Source: Chenopodium formosanum
Taxonomy: Eukaryota; Streptophyta; Magnoliopsida; Caryophyllales; Amaranthaceae
Direction: 5' to 3'
DNA length: 64,000 nt
NCBI GenBank assembly: GCA_024500155.1
Contig: CM044874.1
Coordinates: forward strand, 7,889,001 to 7,953,000
A model generated the notes under the pieces. The model did no database searches, was not told where the DNA came from, and saw only the letters and a program-made list of their open reading frames with translations. Numbering within the stretch: position 1 is the first letter of the stretch; every line of letters begins with the position of its first letter. Of this stretch, positions 20,845 through 33,010 are shown in pieces. The position numbers and the translations under genes were made by a program.

Positions 20845-22828
20845 TGTAGACACCCATTTGTGTCTCCCCAAAACCAAACCCAGTGATGAGTACCTTTCAC
20901 GTCGAATCATAGTCGAATGAAACGAAAGTGTGGAAAGTCTAGTGTTGCGGAAAGTTTTATTTCTTTTCTCTTCTCTCTGTTTTTTGAAAACTTTATTTTA
21001 AGAAAACAGCCAATCTAGTTTGGTTGGTCCATGATATGGGTCCAATATTAGTGTAGTTGGATGGGGCTTGCAAAGACCTTTCCAACGATATATTATAAGC
21101 CCAATTCCGATGAATATTGAGGAAGTTAGGCCGATTTACTAAACTGGGCCCGGTTTGAGCTTTATATGCGGCTCAATGATCTAGGGGAGGGCCTAATATG
21201 ATTTATCATTCCTAATGCAATTAGGGATGGATTTAGTCTTCTAGATTCTTCTAGAAGGTTCTTTTAATTCCTAATTCAATTAGCATTGATAAGTTGACTT
21301 TGTTGACTTTTAAGAGTTTTAATCAAAATCAAATAGCATTTTCGAAGAACTTATATTATTTTATCCTCCAGTACGGTAAACTTATCGGATTTTTAAAAAC
21401 GCGTTAAAATCAAGCTTGGCGTCCAACCCCAGGCCTTGGCGCCTGGAACCAGGCCTAACGCTAAGGCTGGTGCCTGGCGCCAGCTAGCAAGGGTTGGCGC
21501 CAGCTCTGTTTCCTGAGCGTCAGACTCTGTTTTTTTAATTTATCTTTTTTGGCTGATTTTCTCTATAAATATCTTATTAAAACTCCGTTTTCATTCATCA
21601 TCTACATCTATCATTCACCGATTTACACCAATTCTTTTAATTTTCTCTTAATCATTCATCTCCCTCATTCATCTTTCTTCTCTAAACTTGGTTTTATCAT
21701 ACAAAATTCCGCATTCACAAGATCTAGAAACACCTAGCCATATTCGAAGTTGCCTTCGCCCTAGACGTGAAAGGTTTAATTTCTGAGGGTTTGGTCCCAA
21801 ATCTCTCTTTCCATTATTTAATTTGATTGTTGTTTATTTTTTTCCTTGAAGTTACTAACGTGTGTATTTTGTTATTAGAAAGAGGTACGAGGCATCAAAG
21901 TAAGTACTTTAATTGATTAATTGATATTATGATGTAGAAATTATGTTTATATTGTTACTATGATATTCCTAGTATCATGTCTAGGGTATTTTTAATATTA
22001 AATATGATTGCTGCGATGCTTCCTATATTCTTCCTAATATTTATGGTTGTTAGTATCATGTTAGGGTTAAAGATTTGATTTTTATTGCTTAGTGACATGC
22101 TAGGGTTTGTAATTAATCTTTTTAGTATTATGCCTAGGATCTTGCTATTATTATTATGCTTTAATGTTAACATGAACATGATTATGATTATAATTGCTAT
22201 AATGATTATGAATATTATTATTATTATTTTGATGATGATTATTATTATTATGATTATAATTTTATTGTCATGATATTTATTGATTATTATTATGTTGCTT
22301 GATCATATTTTATTTATTTATTGCTTGATCACACCTTTTATTGCATGTTTAAAGGGAATTGGTACTTGTAATCACGCTTAATAAGATAATTAATAATCTT
22401 GTTAGGGTTAATTGTGATTATAATTCAAGTGATCGCCAATAATAGTTTATTTGTGCAAAAAATTTAACCAACATAGATTAAACAGGTTTAGCGTTAATCC
22501 TATTGATTACATGTTAATTAAAAAGCGCACATGAATACGATCAGAATAAAGTAGAGGCCTATTATTAGGGCAGGTTCAATCTCTTTTAGGTTGGATTTGT
22601 ACCTTCATCCCCTAACCCTTATTTGGTTCTAGACCTAATGGAGTTGACGATCTCTTGGATCGTTAAGGGGTGTAACCTTCACCTCGTAAACGGTTTACAA
22701 GTTCCTTAAAAAACTTGTTGGCGACTCTTTTGCTCTATCTTCTTCCCTTTTGGACGCCACCGTACTTTAGTGTATGATCACAGTGGGGTTCGAGCTAGTG
22801 GGATTAAAGTTTAAAATTATTCCCTACA
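20845..22828 (+). repeat. Retand LTR shared by elements A and B
   Basis: Begins TGTAGACACCC and ends TTCCCTACA. It aligns end to end with 48086-50122. It is preceded by a polypurine tract (AAAGTGGGGGCTTC), so it is the 3' LTR of A. It is followed by TTGGCGACTCCA, the start of a primer-binding site, so it is also the 5' LTR of B. It contains TGGCGCC clusters at about 21415-21530 and a poly-ATT-rich stretch near 22200-22270. Confidence 0.9.
21564..21571 (+). promoter_or_regulatory. Putative TATA box in the shared Retand LTR
   Basis: TATAAATA in CTCTATAAATATC, conserved in the other LTR at 48802. This is a plausible core promoter of the LTR. Confidence 0.5.
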
Positions 22829-22833
22829 GTTTT

Positions 22834-22844
22834 TGGCGACTCCA
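22834..22844 (+). promoter_or_regulatory. Retand B primer-binding site, split by insertion
   Basis: TGGCGACTCCA after the 5' LTR continues as CTGGGGA at 33011-33017 beyond the nested element. Together they resemble primer-binding sites of Tat-lineage elements. The Athila target duplication CTCCA (22840-22844 and 33006-33010) lies within it. Confidence 0.8.
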
Positions 22845-24514
22845 TGATGTATCCATTTTATATAGTATTTTACCCCCGTCCCTTGGTCATAATTAGTAGT
22901 GTTTTTGGCTCTTTAGAGCCACTTTTATTACTAATTGGTGTTTTCTAGTGTTTTCGTAGATTTGGTTGACTTTTACAGGGATTTATGCTTTTGGAGTATT
23001 TTCCCGAGATATTTTAGAGCAATCACGAGCACTGGAGAAGCATGACCAGATTTTATAGCCCAGGGCCGGTTAGAGACATCGAACCGGTGATTAAGGGCTC
23101 GGTAGAGCTGATACCGGGGCGTTTGGACCGAGTATTCAAGACCCAAAGAGGAAACCCAGATTGGCCCGAAGAATTGGAGCCCAATCGAAGTCCAAATATT
23201 GGCCCAAATGATCTGCCCGGCCAAAAAGGCTGGCGCCCAGAGGCGCGCCCGGCCGGGCGGGAGAAGCGCCCGGTGACGCGCCCGGCCGGGCGCGAGATTA
23301 GCTATTAAAGATAAAAAGGCGCGCCCGATCGGGCGGTGCCTCGCCCGATCGTGCGCGTGTTTATTTAGGAGACAATTAGAGTCGTTTTAATTTGTTTTAG
23401 TTTAGGGTTTTTGTACGGAGTATTAATACTCCTCCGTAATACGATTTTAGGACCTCTTCTTCTTCTCTTAATCCTTTCTCTTAGACTTTCTCTCTCTACT
23501 TAGTTTTCTCTTTTTAAACTCTCTCTCTAAACCTTTGTTATTATTTCTTTAATTAATTTCAGAATTATTTTGGTAACGATTTCTCTTTCCTTAATCTTAG
23601 TTATTTATTTTATTCCTTTGATCATGATTTATTTTATTGCTTTGCTTAGTTTATATTTAATTTTGTGTGAGTAGTTTAATTTCTAGGGTTTATGGGGATC
23701 TAATAATTAATATGAAGGGGTAAATTATTGTTGTTGATTATCAATGCTAGATTAATTTCCTATTGATTGGTTTAATGCTCTGTGACTAGATTAGGCCTAT
23801 CTTTTATGCATGAGTTTGACAATATTGATTCAAGAATCGAGAGATGAGAATTAATATTTAGGTCTAGTTTCAATAGGCAAGTTAATTTATAAATGGTTAA
23901 GTCAAGATTCGAGAGATGAGATTTAATACCGGTAATTTAATTGTGTGATTGTAATAAGTAGCGTGAGCCCTTTACAATCTGATTAATTGATGCATTGATG
24001 ATTGACTATTATTGATTGTTGGTATTGCATGATGATTTCTTATTGGATTGTTTTAATGTTTTACAATTGCGGCTTGTAAAAGTATAGCAATATTAAATTG
24101 ATGAATCGAGCAGATGTTAATTTGATATTAAAGGCTATTTTCAATAAGAACTTAGATCTAGTAAATTGCGAGAGCCTGTTAGATCTATGTTGGTTAATAA
24201 ATTGCGAGAGCCTGTTAATCATGTTATTTATGCAATGTCAATGATTGGTTACCCTATTTTACCCCGGAGTATTATTTATTGGTGAACCTATGCCCTAGAT
24301 CCTTTTATATATTATTTTCTCCCTTTTCCTACTCTTTTTAGTTTAGTTTCATATTCAACTTTTAATATTGGTTACTTAAATAATTTAGATTATAATATTT
24401 AATTAGGAGTAAAAAGACTTGTTTCCCTGTGGAGGTCGACCCTACTTTCCTATCTACTTTAGTTAGTGAATTAGGTAATTATTTTTGATTAGGGGATACG
24501 ACTTTACCCTGTCA
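22845..24514 (+). repeat. Athila element 5' LTR
   Basis: Identical in length to 31336-33005 and nearly identical in sequence. A block at about 23220-23365 is rich in GC palindromes (CGCCCGGCCGGGCG, CGCCCGATCGGGCG). Confidence 0.95.
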
Positions 24515-24519
24515 AAATT

Positions 24520-24537
24520 TGGCGCCGTTGCCGGGGA
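24520..24537 (+). promoter_or_regulatory. Athila element primer-binding site (tRNA-Asp type)
   Basis: TGGCGCCGTTGCCGGGGA, five bases after the LTR end. This is the tRNA-Asp-complementary site typical of the Athila lineage. Confidence 0.88.
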
Positions 24538-24650
24538 AACGGTTTTATTTTTATTTCTGATTATTTTTGTAGTCTAGATTTTTTCCCTTTTTGTCTCAGA
24601 GAGCGTTAGTTCTCTGAGACAAATCTCATATTTGCTTCTAGTTTTTGTTT

Positions 24651-27452
24651 ATGCCCAGGTGTTCCAGATCAGGTTACATCCCATTCGATCCTGAGATCGA
24701 ACGTTCCTTCCATAGACAGAAAAACTTCTACAAGCCAATCCTGGCGGATTCTGGTGATAATAACAATAATCACCGAGATTCTCCAACTGGTTCTAGCAAT
24801 TCAGAGGCATCATCAGACACAGAATCAGAGATGGCGGTTCCAAAGAAACTTAGTGATTAATCACAACCAAAGCTTACGGATTTTCCACATCTCACCCCTA
24901 CTCCGGCTCTTGATGGGGTTCAATTAGAAATCAAACCCCAATTTATAACGATGATAGAGAGGAAGCAATTCAGTGGAGCCAAGGGTGAAGACCCGAATCT
25001 TCACATTGACGACTATTGTCAATATTGCAACACCATAAGGCAAGCTGGGGTCACTCAAGACCAAATCAGGGAGATTCTCTTTCCCTTTTCTTTAACTGGA
25101 AAAGCTAAATTGTGGTTCAATGGTCTAAATAGAACTACACTTGGTATAACTGTTTGGGAAACTCTTGTTTTGAATTTTTATAACAAATATTATCCTGCAG
25201 AGAGAACAGTAGTACTACGGAGTGCGATTCAGAATTTCACCCAAGAAGCCGATGAGTCTTTATATGAGGCTTGGGAGAGGTTCAAGGACTTACAAAGAGA
25301 ATGCCCTCACCACAATTTAGCACAATGGCAGTTAATCCAAGCCTTTTATAACGGCATTGGAAATTCTTCTAGAATAATTTTAGACTCTGCAGCTAGTGAG
25401 AGATTTATGAATCTTAATGTTGATGACGCAGATCAGGTTATTGAAGATATGGCGATACACAATTCCCAATATGGGAATCCCAGAGGATTTGCTAACAAGG
25501 GGAAACATAGCGTCGACTCTGTATCCTTTTTGCAAGCTCAACTGACCTCTGTTTGTCAAAAATTAGATAATCTGAGCACTGCTAACGTAGCCAATGTTTC
25601 TGCGATTAATAATAATTCTAATGAGGCTTTCTGTGAAAATTGTGGTATTGTAGGTCATTGGGAGCAAGATTGCAGGAGTTCCGTGGAGCAAGTTAATGCC
25701 TTCCAAGCTTATAGGCAGAATAACCCATACTCCAACACTTACAATCCTAGGTATCGGAATCATCCATACCTTTCCTACCGGAGCACTAATATTCAAAATC
25801 CACCACCACAAGAACCACAGATGCCACAACAACAACAGCAGAAATACTATCATCCCAATGTTGGCCAAAAGAATCAACCACAACAACCCCCCTCATCATC
25901 AGACCCTTCTTTAGGGGAAATTAGAGCAATGTTGGTTAATATGCAAAAGCACATGGAGAGCAGAGATGCGACAATTGATCAAATCCTAGCGCATAACAAA
26001 ATTGTAGATAATCAAATTGCGCAACTCTCCGCTACTCTACAAGCACGCCAACAGGGAGCCCTGCCGGCACAGCCGACTAGGCCTACGGATCAAGCATTTG
26101 CAATTACTCTAAGGAGTGGTTCAAACTATGAAGGGCCCTCTATGCCCAGAGTTGATGAACCTATTTTATTAAATAATGCTAATCTTGATTCCATTAAACC
26201 AAACAATGTAGTTGCTAGCCCTGCAGGGCTAGAAGATAATACTAACACATCTAATCTTACATTGCAGGGTAAAACTCCGGAGAAGGTGGCTACTCCAGAC
26301 AAAGAGAAGAATGCTCAAAAGCCAATTATCAAACTTCCTTTCCCCAATCGTCAATTGAAGACAAACTTGGATCAGCAGTTTGGTAAGTTCCTGGAGGTGG
26401 TTAAGGATTTGAAGGTAACAGTTCCCTTTACTGAATTGATCACACAAATCCCCTCATATGCAAAATTTATGAAAGAAATTTTGACGAGAAAAAGGTCTAT
26501 TAGTGAGGTAGAGACAGTAGCCTTCACTGCAGAGTGTAGTGCCGTACTTCAAAATAAGTCTCCACCTAAATTGAAAGATCCGGGTAGTTTTTCTATCCCT
26601 TGTCATATCGGTAATCTTCTGATTGATAATGCATTATGTGATTTGAGTGCTAGTGTTAGCGTTATGCCATTATCTGTGTGTTCTAAGTTAAATATGGGTA
26701 AATTAAAAGCTACCAATATAACTCTGCAAATGGCCGACCGTTCTTTCAAATACCCCCTAGGTGTTTTAGAGGACGTCCCCGTTAGAGTAGGTAAATTTTA
26801 TATACCTGTAGACTTTGTTGTTCTTGATATGGATGAGGATATGCAAACCCCAATTATTTTGGGTAGACCATTCCTTAACACTGCAGGAGCAGTCATAGAT
26901 ATTAGAAGTGGTAAGCTAACACTATCTGTAGGGGATGATAAAGTGGTTTTTAATCTGAATAATACCCTCAAAAGCTCCATGACTGAGGAGAAATGTTTCA
27001 GTGTTAATGTGGTTGTAAATTATTCTAATAAGCCCCAAGCTCTTGAAAAAGATCCCTTGGAGGGGGTATCTTGTGTTGCATCCCTTTCAGATGAGATAGA
27101 CAAATGGCAGAAGGAAGTGGATGCAATAGAAAGAGCATTCTACAATGTTGGTCTTGGTTTCGAGGATGAACAAGTGGAACCGATAGAGCAAGTTGTGCGA
27201 ATCGAGCCTACGGTAAGTGTTCCGCTAGATCGAGTTGCAAGTGTTGAACACAATGACAATTTGAAGCAACATTCGATCGAAGAAGGGTTTTTAGTGCGTA
27301 GCATTGAAGATCCCCCAATCCAAGTCATGGAGGATCCACCAGATAAAGCGACTTGGCGTCCCACAGGACATGTCAGGAACCCGCATCGCGGCCTAAACAT
27401 CGCTAGACCGGGTGAGAAACCACCCGATCAAGCGTTAGGCCAAGGGTCTTAG
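24651..27452 (+). pseudogene. Athila gag-protease ORF with one in-frame stop
   Basis: The frame opens at ATG 24651 (MPRCSRSGYIPFDPE) and meets TAA at 24858-24860. It continues in the same frame, reading open from 24951 for 833 codons. The retrotransposon gag domain covers roughly the first 200 residues of that part (LFPFSLTGKAKLWFNGL, YEAWERFKDLQRECPHH). A CCHC knuckle CENCGIVGHWEQDC follows, then a proline/glutamine-rich linker. The retropepsin region carries LCDLSASVSVMPLSV and ILGRPFLNTAGAVIDI. The active-site stretch reads D-L-S-A, where relatives usually have D-L-G-A. Gag would form particles and the protease would process them. The ORF ends without running into a polymerase. Confidence 0.88.
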
Positions 27453-28251
27453 GAATTGTACTTGGTAAGAAGATCGTGCGGGACCTAGATAAACCAGCGC
27501 TTTGCGGGAGGCAACCCTTATTTTTAATTTTTATTTTTTTTAGACCAGTTTTTCTTTTCGTTTAATATGTGAGGAGAGATGAGGGAATTTAATAAGTTTA
27601 TTTGAGTATTTGTACAGGTTTGAAGGAAAAGAGTTAGACAACTTTTTGAGAACAGAAGGAAATTTGCCCCTGATTTAGTCTCGGGCCCGACCAGGCGAAG
27701 CTCGCCCGATCGGGCGCGAGAGTAGAGTGTCAAAAACAAGAATTTTCGCCCGACCGGGCGAGAGCCGCCCGATCGGGCGCAAATTTTGACGTTTACGGAC
27801 TAATTTGTCCGCCCGATCGGGCGTGAGAGCAAGGTGAAAATCAGGTAGTAAGATCGCCCGATCGGGCGAATGACGCCCGACCGGGCGCGAAAATTAGATG
27901 AAAATTTTTGGTCAGATCGCCCGATTGGGCGAGAAGCGCCCGACCGGGCGCGAGAATCAACCCAGAACTCTTCAGATCGCCCGATCGGGCGAGACACCGC
28001 CCGACCAGGCGCGAGCTAACTTCCGCGTCTCTTCTTCTTTCTTTCTTTCTTCTTTCTTCATTTCTTCTTTCCTCCATTACTTTCTCTCTCTAAAACTCAA
28101 ATTTTCTCTGACTTCTCTCTAAGATTTCTCCTCCATCACCAATCCAAGTTCAAAACTTTTTATATATTTGTGATCCTCTCTTCATCCTCTTCACTCTCAT
28201 ACAAATTTTTTTTCAGTTTTAATTCAAAGTATTTTCGACCCATTTCTCTAC
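27453..28251. repeat. Palindrome-rich non-coding block between the Athila ORFs
   Basis: About 27675-28015 contains some 11 copies of CGCCCGATCGGGCG or the variants CGCCCGACCGGGCG and CGCCCGACCAGGCG, mostly in pairs separated by 5-7 bases, with AT-rich spacers of about 45-70 bases between pairs. The rest (28020-28250) is CT-rich leader to the next ORF. This is the place where pol would be expected in a complete element; no pol motif is present. Confidence 0.85.
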
Positions 28252-29768
28252 ATGGCTTCAAAGAGGAAAAGATCAATTTTTGGTAGGAACTCCAGCTCGA
28301 GGGAGGAGTACGACCCAGACTTACAGCTCCCGTATTGGCCGACGATCCGGATCGTGAGCCGGGAACAAAAAGAACGATTGGAGCATTTGGTCGGTCGTGA
28401 GGTAATCCCTTCTCGGTGGTTACACCGCCCTACCTTAGAATCATATGTTTGTTTGATTATGTTAAATGATTTTTGAATGATATTGGCATGAGAAAATTCG
28501 TTGACATGCATGATCCTACATACCGAGAACTTACTTGTGAATTTTTGTCCACTTTTCATGTTGTTAGTAGTAGGAATGGACCTAATTTATTTTTTAGGTT
28601 AAATAATAGAAATATTAGTTTAACTTTTGTTGAATTTTGTAAAATTTTTGAATTAAATTCTGAATTATCTCACCAGTGGCATGAAAATTATAAAATGGGT
28701 GATTTATATTTTGCTTTGACTGGTTTACCTGCCCCCGACCCCCAACATGCTAGTACCAAACCCATTCACCACCCTGTCCCGAAAATCTGGCAAAGGTTTG
28801 CGGGATTGTGTTTCTTGGGTAGGGCCGAGCCTCATAATGCTCAAACCAACGAACTAGCTATAATAGGACATTATGTATACGGGTTCGGGAAATTGAACAT
28901 AGGCAGGTTCATAGTTCATCACCTGAGTCGGCATGCCACGACCAGCACCACTTCCAAGTCTCCTATCCGTTTAGGTGGCCTTATCACTCGATTAGCGGTG
29001 AAAAAGGCCGGTTTTGTAGTAGACGGACCCCACCTGCTGACCAACTGTGGACCAGATACCTACATGACTGCTAGGTATTTTGAGGATGTGGGGTGGGTTA
29101 GGCCGGATAGCGAGCAGACACCCTTTTGGTGTATTAGGACTGGGAACGAGCAACCTTTGCCTATTTTTTCCCTTCCCAGTCCAGACTTGACCGCCTTTCC
29201 CCCAGGGCAACTTTCCTATACCTATGATGCTTTAGTTGCCAACGCTAGGGGACAGGCACCACCACCAGTTCCACCACCTCAGCCCCAGCCTGAGGTGGCT
29301 TTCTCTCCACCTTGTATGTCTCATTCCGTCCCTCATGTTGACTCTGACCCAGTTTGGGATTTTCAGAGTATAGGTCAGGCCCTAGGACGTATTGAGCATG
29401 CACAGACTGACCTTAGGAGGATGGTGGGCTCTATTGACCACAGGTTAGGGTACCTAGAGAGGAACCAGGGTAGAACTCTCTACCCTATGTACGATGATTA
29501 TGCTTGTCGGGGCAACATTCCCGACGACGCTATCCACCGTGACTGGTTTCAGCCTCCACCCCAGGGATACGGTAGGGATCCCACTGCCAGTGGTATTTAC
29601 TCTGACTATTCTTCCTTTTTCGGGTATGGGCAGGACATTCCTTTCGGGGGACCGGCGGGGGGGAGTTTTCACGATGACTATTTTGGTGGTAGCTCTTCTG
29701 GTGCAGGTGGTGCAGGTGGCAGTGGAGGTGCGGGCTTCGGCTCGATGGACGAGGATGATGAGGACTAG
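28252..29768 (+). pseudogene. ATHILA ORF-1-type protein in the env position, one frameshift
   Basis: The first frame, 28252-28476, starts MASKRKRSIFGRN and carries LPYWPTIRIVS. A one-base slip near 28465-28475 shifts reading to a second frame that runs to 29768. The central part (YRELTCEFLSTFH, ISLTFVEFCKIFELN, GRFIVHHLSR, GLITRLAVKKAGF) matches the plant ATHILA ORF-1 family by eye. The C-terminus is proline-rich, then glycine/serine-rich and acidic. I see no convincing signal peptide or membrane segment. The role of this protein is not established, and an envelope-like function has been proposed for ORFs in this position. Reading resumes without further stops, so the frameshift looks recent. 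Confidence 0.75.
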
Positions 29769-31320
29769 CTATGCTGGGCTAGTTTCCGAGCCAATGAGGA
29801 CATTGTCTGATTCTGGCTTGGGGGAGTTTTTGGTTTGGTATTTTTTTTTTTTCTCTTTTCCTTTATTTTTGGTGTGTTTTCTTAGGTTAGATTTTTCGCT
29901 TTCTAGGTTAACTTTATTGCTTTATTTATATATAAAAATACAAAAATACGTTCCAATGAATTATAAATTATGCTTCCCTGTGCCCCTTACTTGAGAAAGT
30001 TGTTTTGATCCTTGGTAATTGATGATAGGCATTGTGGATTAGTTGATCATGATATGATGTTTGATTGCCTTGAAACCTTAACATGCGTCAATTTTGTCCA
30101 ACTACTTGTGAATATAGTGCTTGACTAGTTGATTTGGTAAGGATTGTGTGATAGTTCCATAATCCCTAGTATGTCAATGAATTTGAGTATTGGTTTGCTA
30201 CTATTAGTAATATTTATATGATTCATTATTATGCACATTGTGGAGGACGAAGGCATTTGTTCTTTCAGGTAGCCTCCAGATATTGTAGATACATTTGTTC
30301 CCTTCTTGCTACCCATGTTGTTGTCTTGACTTTTTATTGTTTATTAGTCACATTACAAGCCTATTTTGCCCCATTGGTTACTAGTCTCAAGCTTGGCTTG
30401 GGGGAGCTATTAGTGAGTGAGGTGAGGGAGTTTGTAGTGTACTTATTATTTGCACAATTTGGGTGGGATTTTGAGAAGTTGTTTTGTTGTTGATCATGTT
30501 TATTTTTGATGAGTTTGAGAGTTATATTTTCTTGAAAAAATAAAGCATGATGTTATAAAAAAAAAATGTTCAAATGTTCTAGTTGGAGGTTTGTAAAGAA
30601 TAATTTTGAGCCTCAATGGAAAAATTTCAAGTTTGGAAAATAAAGTTTGTTTATTCACTCTATTACTCCATTATTATATCTTATGAGTGAAATTGTAAGA
30701 GTTGGGTTTATTTATTATGATTGGAGTATTTTGGTTGATGTTAGAGTTGGTTATGTAGGAGATGTTGATCATTATTTATTTTGATCATGGGCGTTATTAG
30801 GATTTGCTCCCTTAAGCATAGCTTTACTCTCACTTGTTCCCAAATGATTCCTACCCTTTACCCTAGCCTTACATTACAAGCTTTAAAGACCTTCCGACCT
30901 TTGTGCATAAAATTGTATGAATGTGAAAGTGTTGCTTATCAATGCAAGTTATGATTTGGCATATTTCGAGTCGACTAGTAGGATTGAGCGTTCATTGTTT
31001 TTATACACACGAGAGTGTGAGTTGGGAGGGCATTGTTCACATTAAAGGGGTGGTTGGAGAGCGATCGAGTATATCTTTTACTCGCCACATAAATGAGAGT
31101 CAAGTGTGTGAGCACTAGTCTTGAATTCTATATGCTTTTGTGGTTTGCTCTGTTTGACAATTGTTAGGGAAGATTGGTAATCGGATGGATTTGATTGGTT
31201 GACTTTGAAGCGTGTTTATTTGATTTACCCTGGATCACTTGTGCTTGGTTTTTACTTTTAGGGGTGAAGCATATTTATTGATTCATTGATGAGATCTTTG
31301 CTTAGGGACAAGCAAAGGTT
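29769..31320. other. Athila element 3' non-coding region
   Basis: No ORF of substance and no pol remnants. TTGGGGGAG-type polypurine copies occur at about 29818, 30397 and 31325, the last being the functional-looking one before the LTR. AT-rich elsewhere. Confidence 0.6.
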
Positions 31321-31335
31321 TGGCTTGGGGGAGTT
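31321..31335 (+). promoter_or_regulatory. Athila element polypurine tract
   Basis: TGGCTTGGGGGAGTT immediately before the 3' LTR. It primes plus-strand synthesis. Confidence 0.85.
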
Positions 31336-33005
31336 TGATGTATCCATTTTATATAGTATTTTACCCCCATCCCTTGGTCATAATTAGTAGTGTTTTTGGC
31401 TCTTTAGAGCCACTTTTATTACTAATTGGTGTTTTCTAGTGATTTCGTAGATTTGGTTGACTTTTGCAGGGATTTATGCTTTTGGAGTATTTTCCCGAGA
31501 TATTTTGGAGCAATCACGAGCACCGGAGAAGCATGACCAGATTTTATAGCCCAGGGTCGGTTAGAGACATCGAACCGGTGATTAAAGGCTCGGTAGAGCT
31601 GATACCGGGGCGTTTGGACCGAGTATTCAAGACCCAAAGAGGAAACCCAGATTGGCCCGAAGAATTGGAGCCCAATCGAAGTCCAAATATTGGCCCAAAT
31701 GATCCGCCCGCCCAAAAAGGCTGGCGCCCAGAGGCGCGCCCGGCCGAGCGGGAGAAGCGCCCAGTGACGCGCCCGGCCGGGCGCGAGATTAGCTATTAAA
31801 GATAAAAAGGCGCGCCCGATCGGGCGGTGCCTCGCCCGATCGTGCGCGTGTTTATTTAGGAGACAATTAGAGTCGTTTTAATTTGTTTTAGTTTAGGATT
31901 TTTGTACGGAGTATTAATACTCCTCCGTAATACGATTTTAGGACCTCTTCTTCTTCTCTTAATCCTTTCTCTTAGACTTTCTCTCTCTACTTAGTTTTCT
32001 CTTTCTAAACTCTTTCTCTAAATCTTTGTTATTATTTCTTTAATTAATTTCAGAATTATTTTGGTAACGATTTCTCTTCCCTTAATCTTAGTTATTTATT
32101 TTATTCCTTTGATCATGATTTATTTTATTGCTTTGCTTAGTTTATATTTAATTATGTGTGAGTAGTTTAATTTCTAGGGTTTATGGGGATCTAATAATTA
32201 ATATGAAGGGGTAAATTATTGTTGTTGATTATCAATGCTAGATTAATTTCCTATTGATTGATTTAATGCTTTGTGACTAGATTAGGCCTATCTTTGATGC
32301 ATGAGTTTGACAATATTGATTCAAGAATCGAGAGATGAGAATTAATGTTTAGGTTTAGTTTCAATAGGCAAGTTAATTTATAAATGGTTAAGTCAAGATT
32401 CGAGAGATGAGATTTAATACCGGTAATTTAATTGTGTGATTGTAATAAGTAGCGTGAGCCCTTTACAATCTGATTAATTGATGCATTGATGATTGACTAT
32501 TATTGATTGTTGGTATTGCATGATGATTTCTTATTGGATTGTTTTAATGTTTTACAATTGCGGCTTGTAAAAGTATAGCAATATTAAATTGATGAATCGA
32601 GCAGATGTTAATTTGATATTAAAGGCTATTTTCAATAAGAACTTAGATCTTGTAAATTGCGAGAGCCTGTTAGATCTATGTTGGTTAATAAATTGCGAGA
32701 GCCTGTTAATCATGTTATTTATGCAATGTCAATGATTGGTTACCCTATTTTACCCCGGAGTATTATTTATTGGTGAACCTATGCCCTAGATCCTTTTATA
32801 TATTATTTTCTCCCTTTTCCTACTCTTTTTAGTTTAGTTTCATATTCAACTTTTAATATTGGTTACTTAAATAATTTAGATTATAATATTTACATAGGAG
32901 TAAAAAGACTTGTTTCCCTGTGGAGATCGACCCTACTTCCCTATCTACTTTAGTTAGTGAATTAGGTAATTATTTTTTATTAGGGGATACGACTTTACCC
33001 TGTAA
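31336..33005 (+). repeat. Athila element 3' LTR
   Basis: Aligns over its full 1,670 bases with the 5' LTR. Differences include the last dinucleotide (AA instead of CA) and changes inside the GC palindromes. The target duplication CTCCA follows at 33006-33010. Confidence 0.95.
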
Positions 33006-33010
33006 CTCCA

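Larger units (their letters stand above)
22845..33005 (+). mobile_element. Athila-lineage Ty3/gypsy element lacking pol
   Basis: Two 1,670-base LTRs (22845-24514 and 31336-33005) begin TGATGTATCC and end CTGTCA/CTGTAA. The flanking 5-bp duplication is CTCCA. The primer-binding site matches tRNA-Asp and the polypurine tract is GGCTTGGGGGAG. Inside are gag-protease (24651-27452) and an ATHILA-type ORF (28252-29768), with only about 800 non-coding bases between them. I find no reverse transcriptase, RNase H or integrase motif. The two LTRs differ at roughly 25-30 positions by eye, which indicates a fairly recent insertion of an element that must have been mobilised in trans. Confidence 0.92.

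Noticed and set aside
21958..22273. Isoleucine/methionine-rich ORFs in the Retand LTR (also 49393-49581)
   Set aside because: Produced by ATT-rich LTR sequence, with different lengths in the two LTRs and no motif.
27675..28015. CRISPR-like array of short repeats
   Set aside because: Repeats are palindromic, paired at 5-7 bases with irregular spacers, inside a plant retrotransposon. Neither the spacing nor the organism fits CRISPR.
28992..29672. ORFs antisense to or overlapping the ATHILA-type ORF
   Set aside because: Shadows of a better supported coding frame with family similarity.
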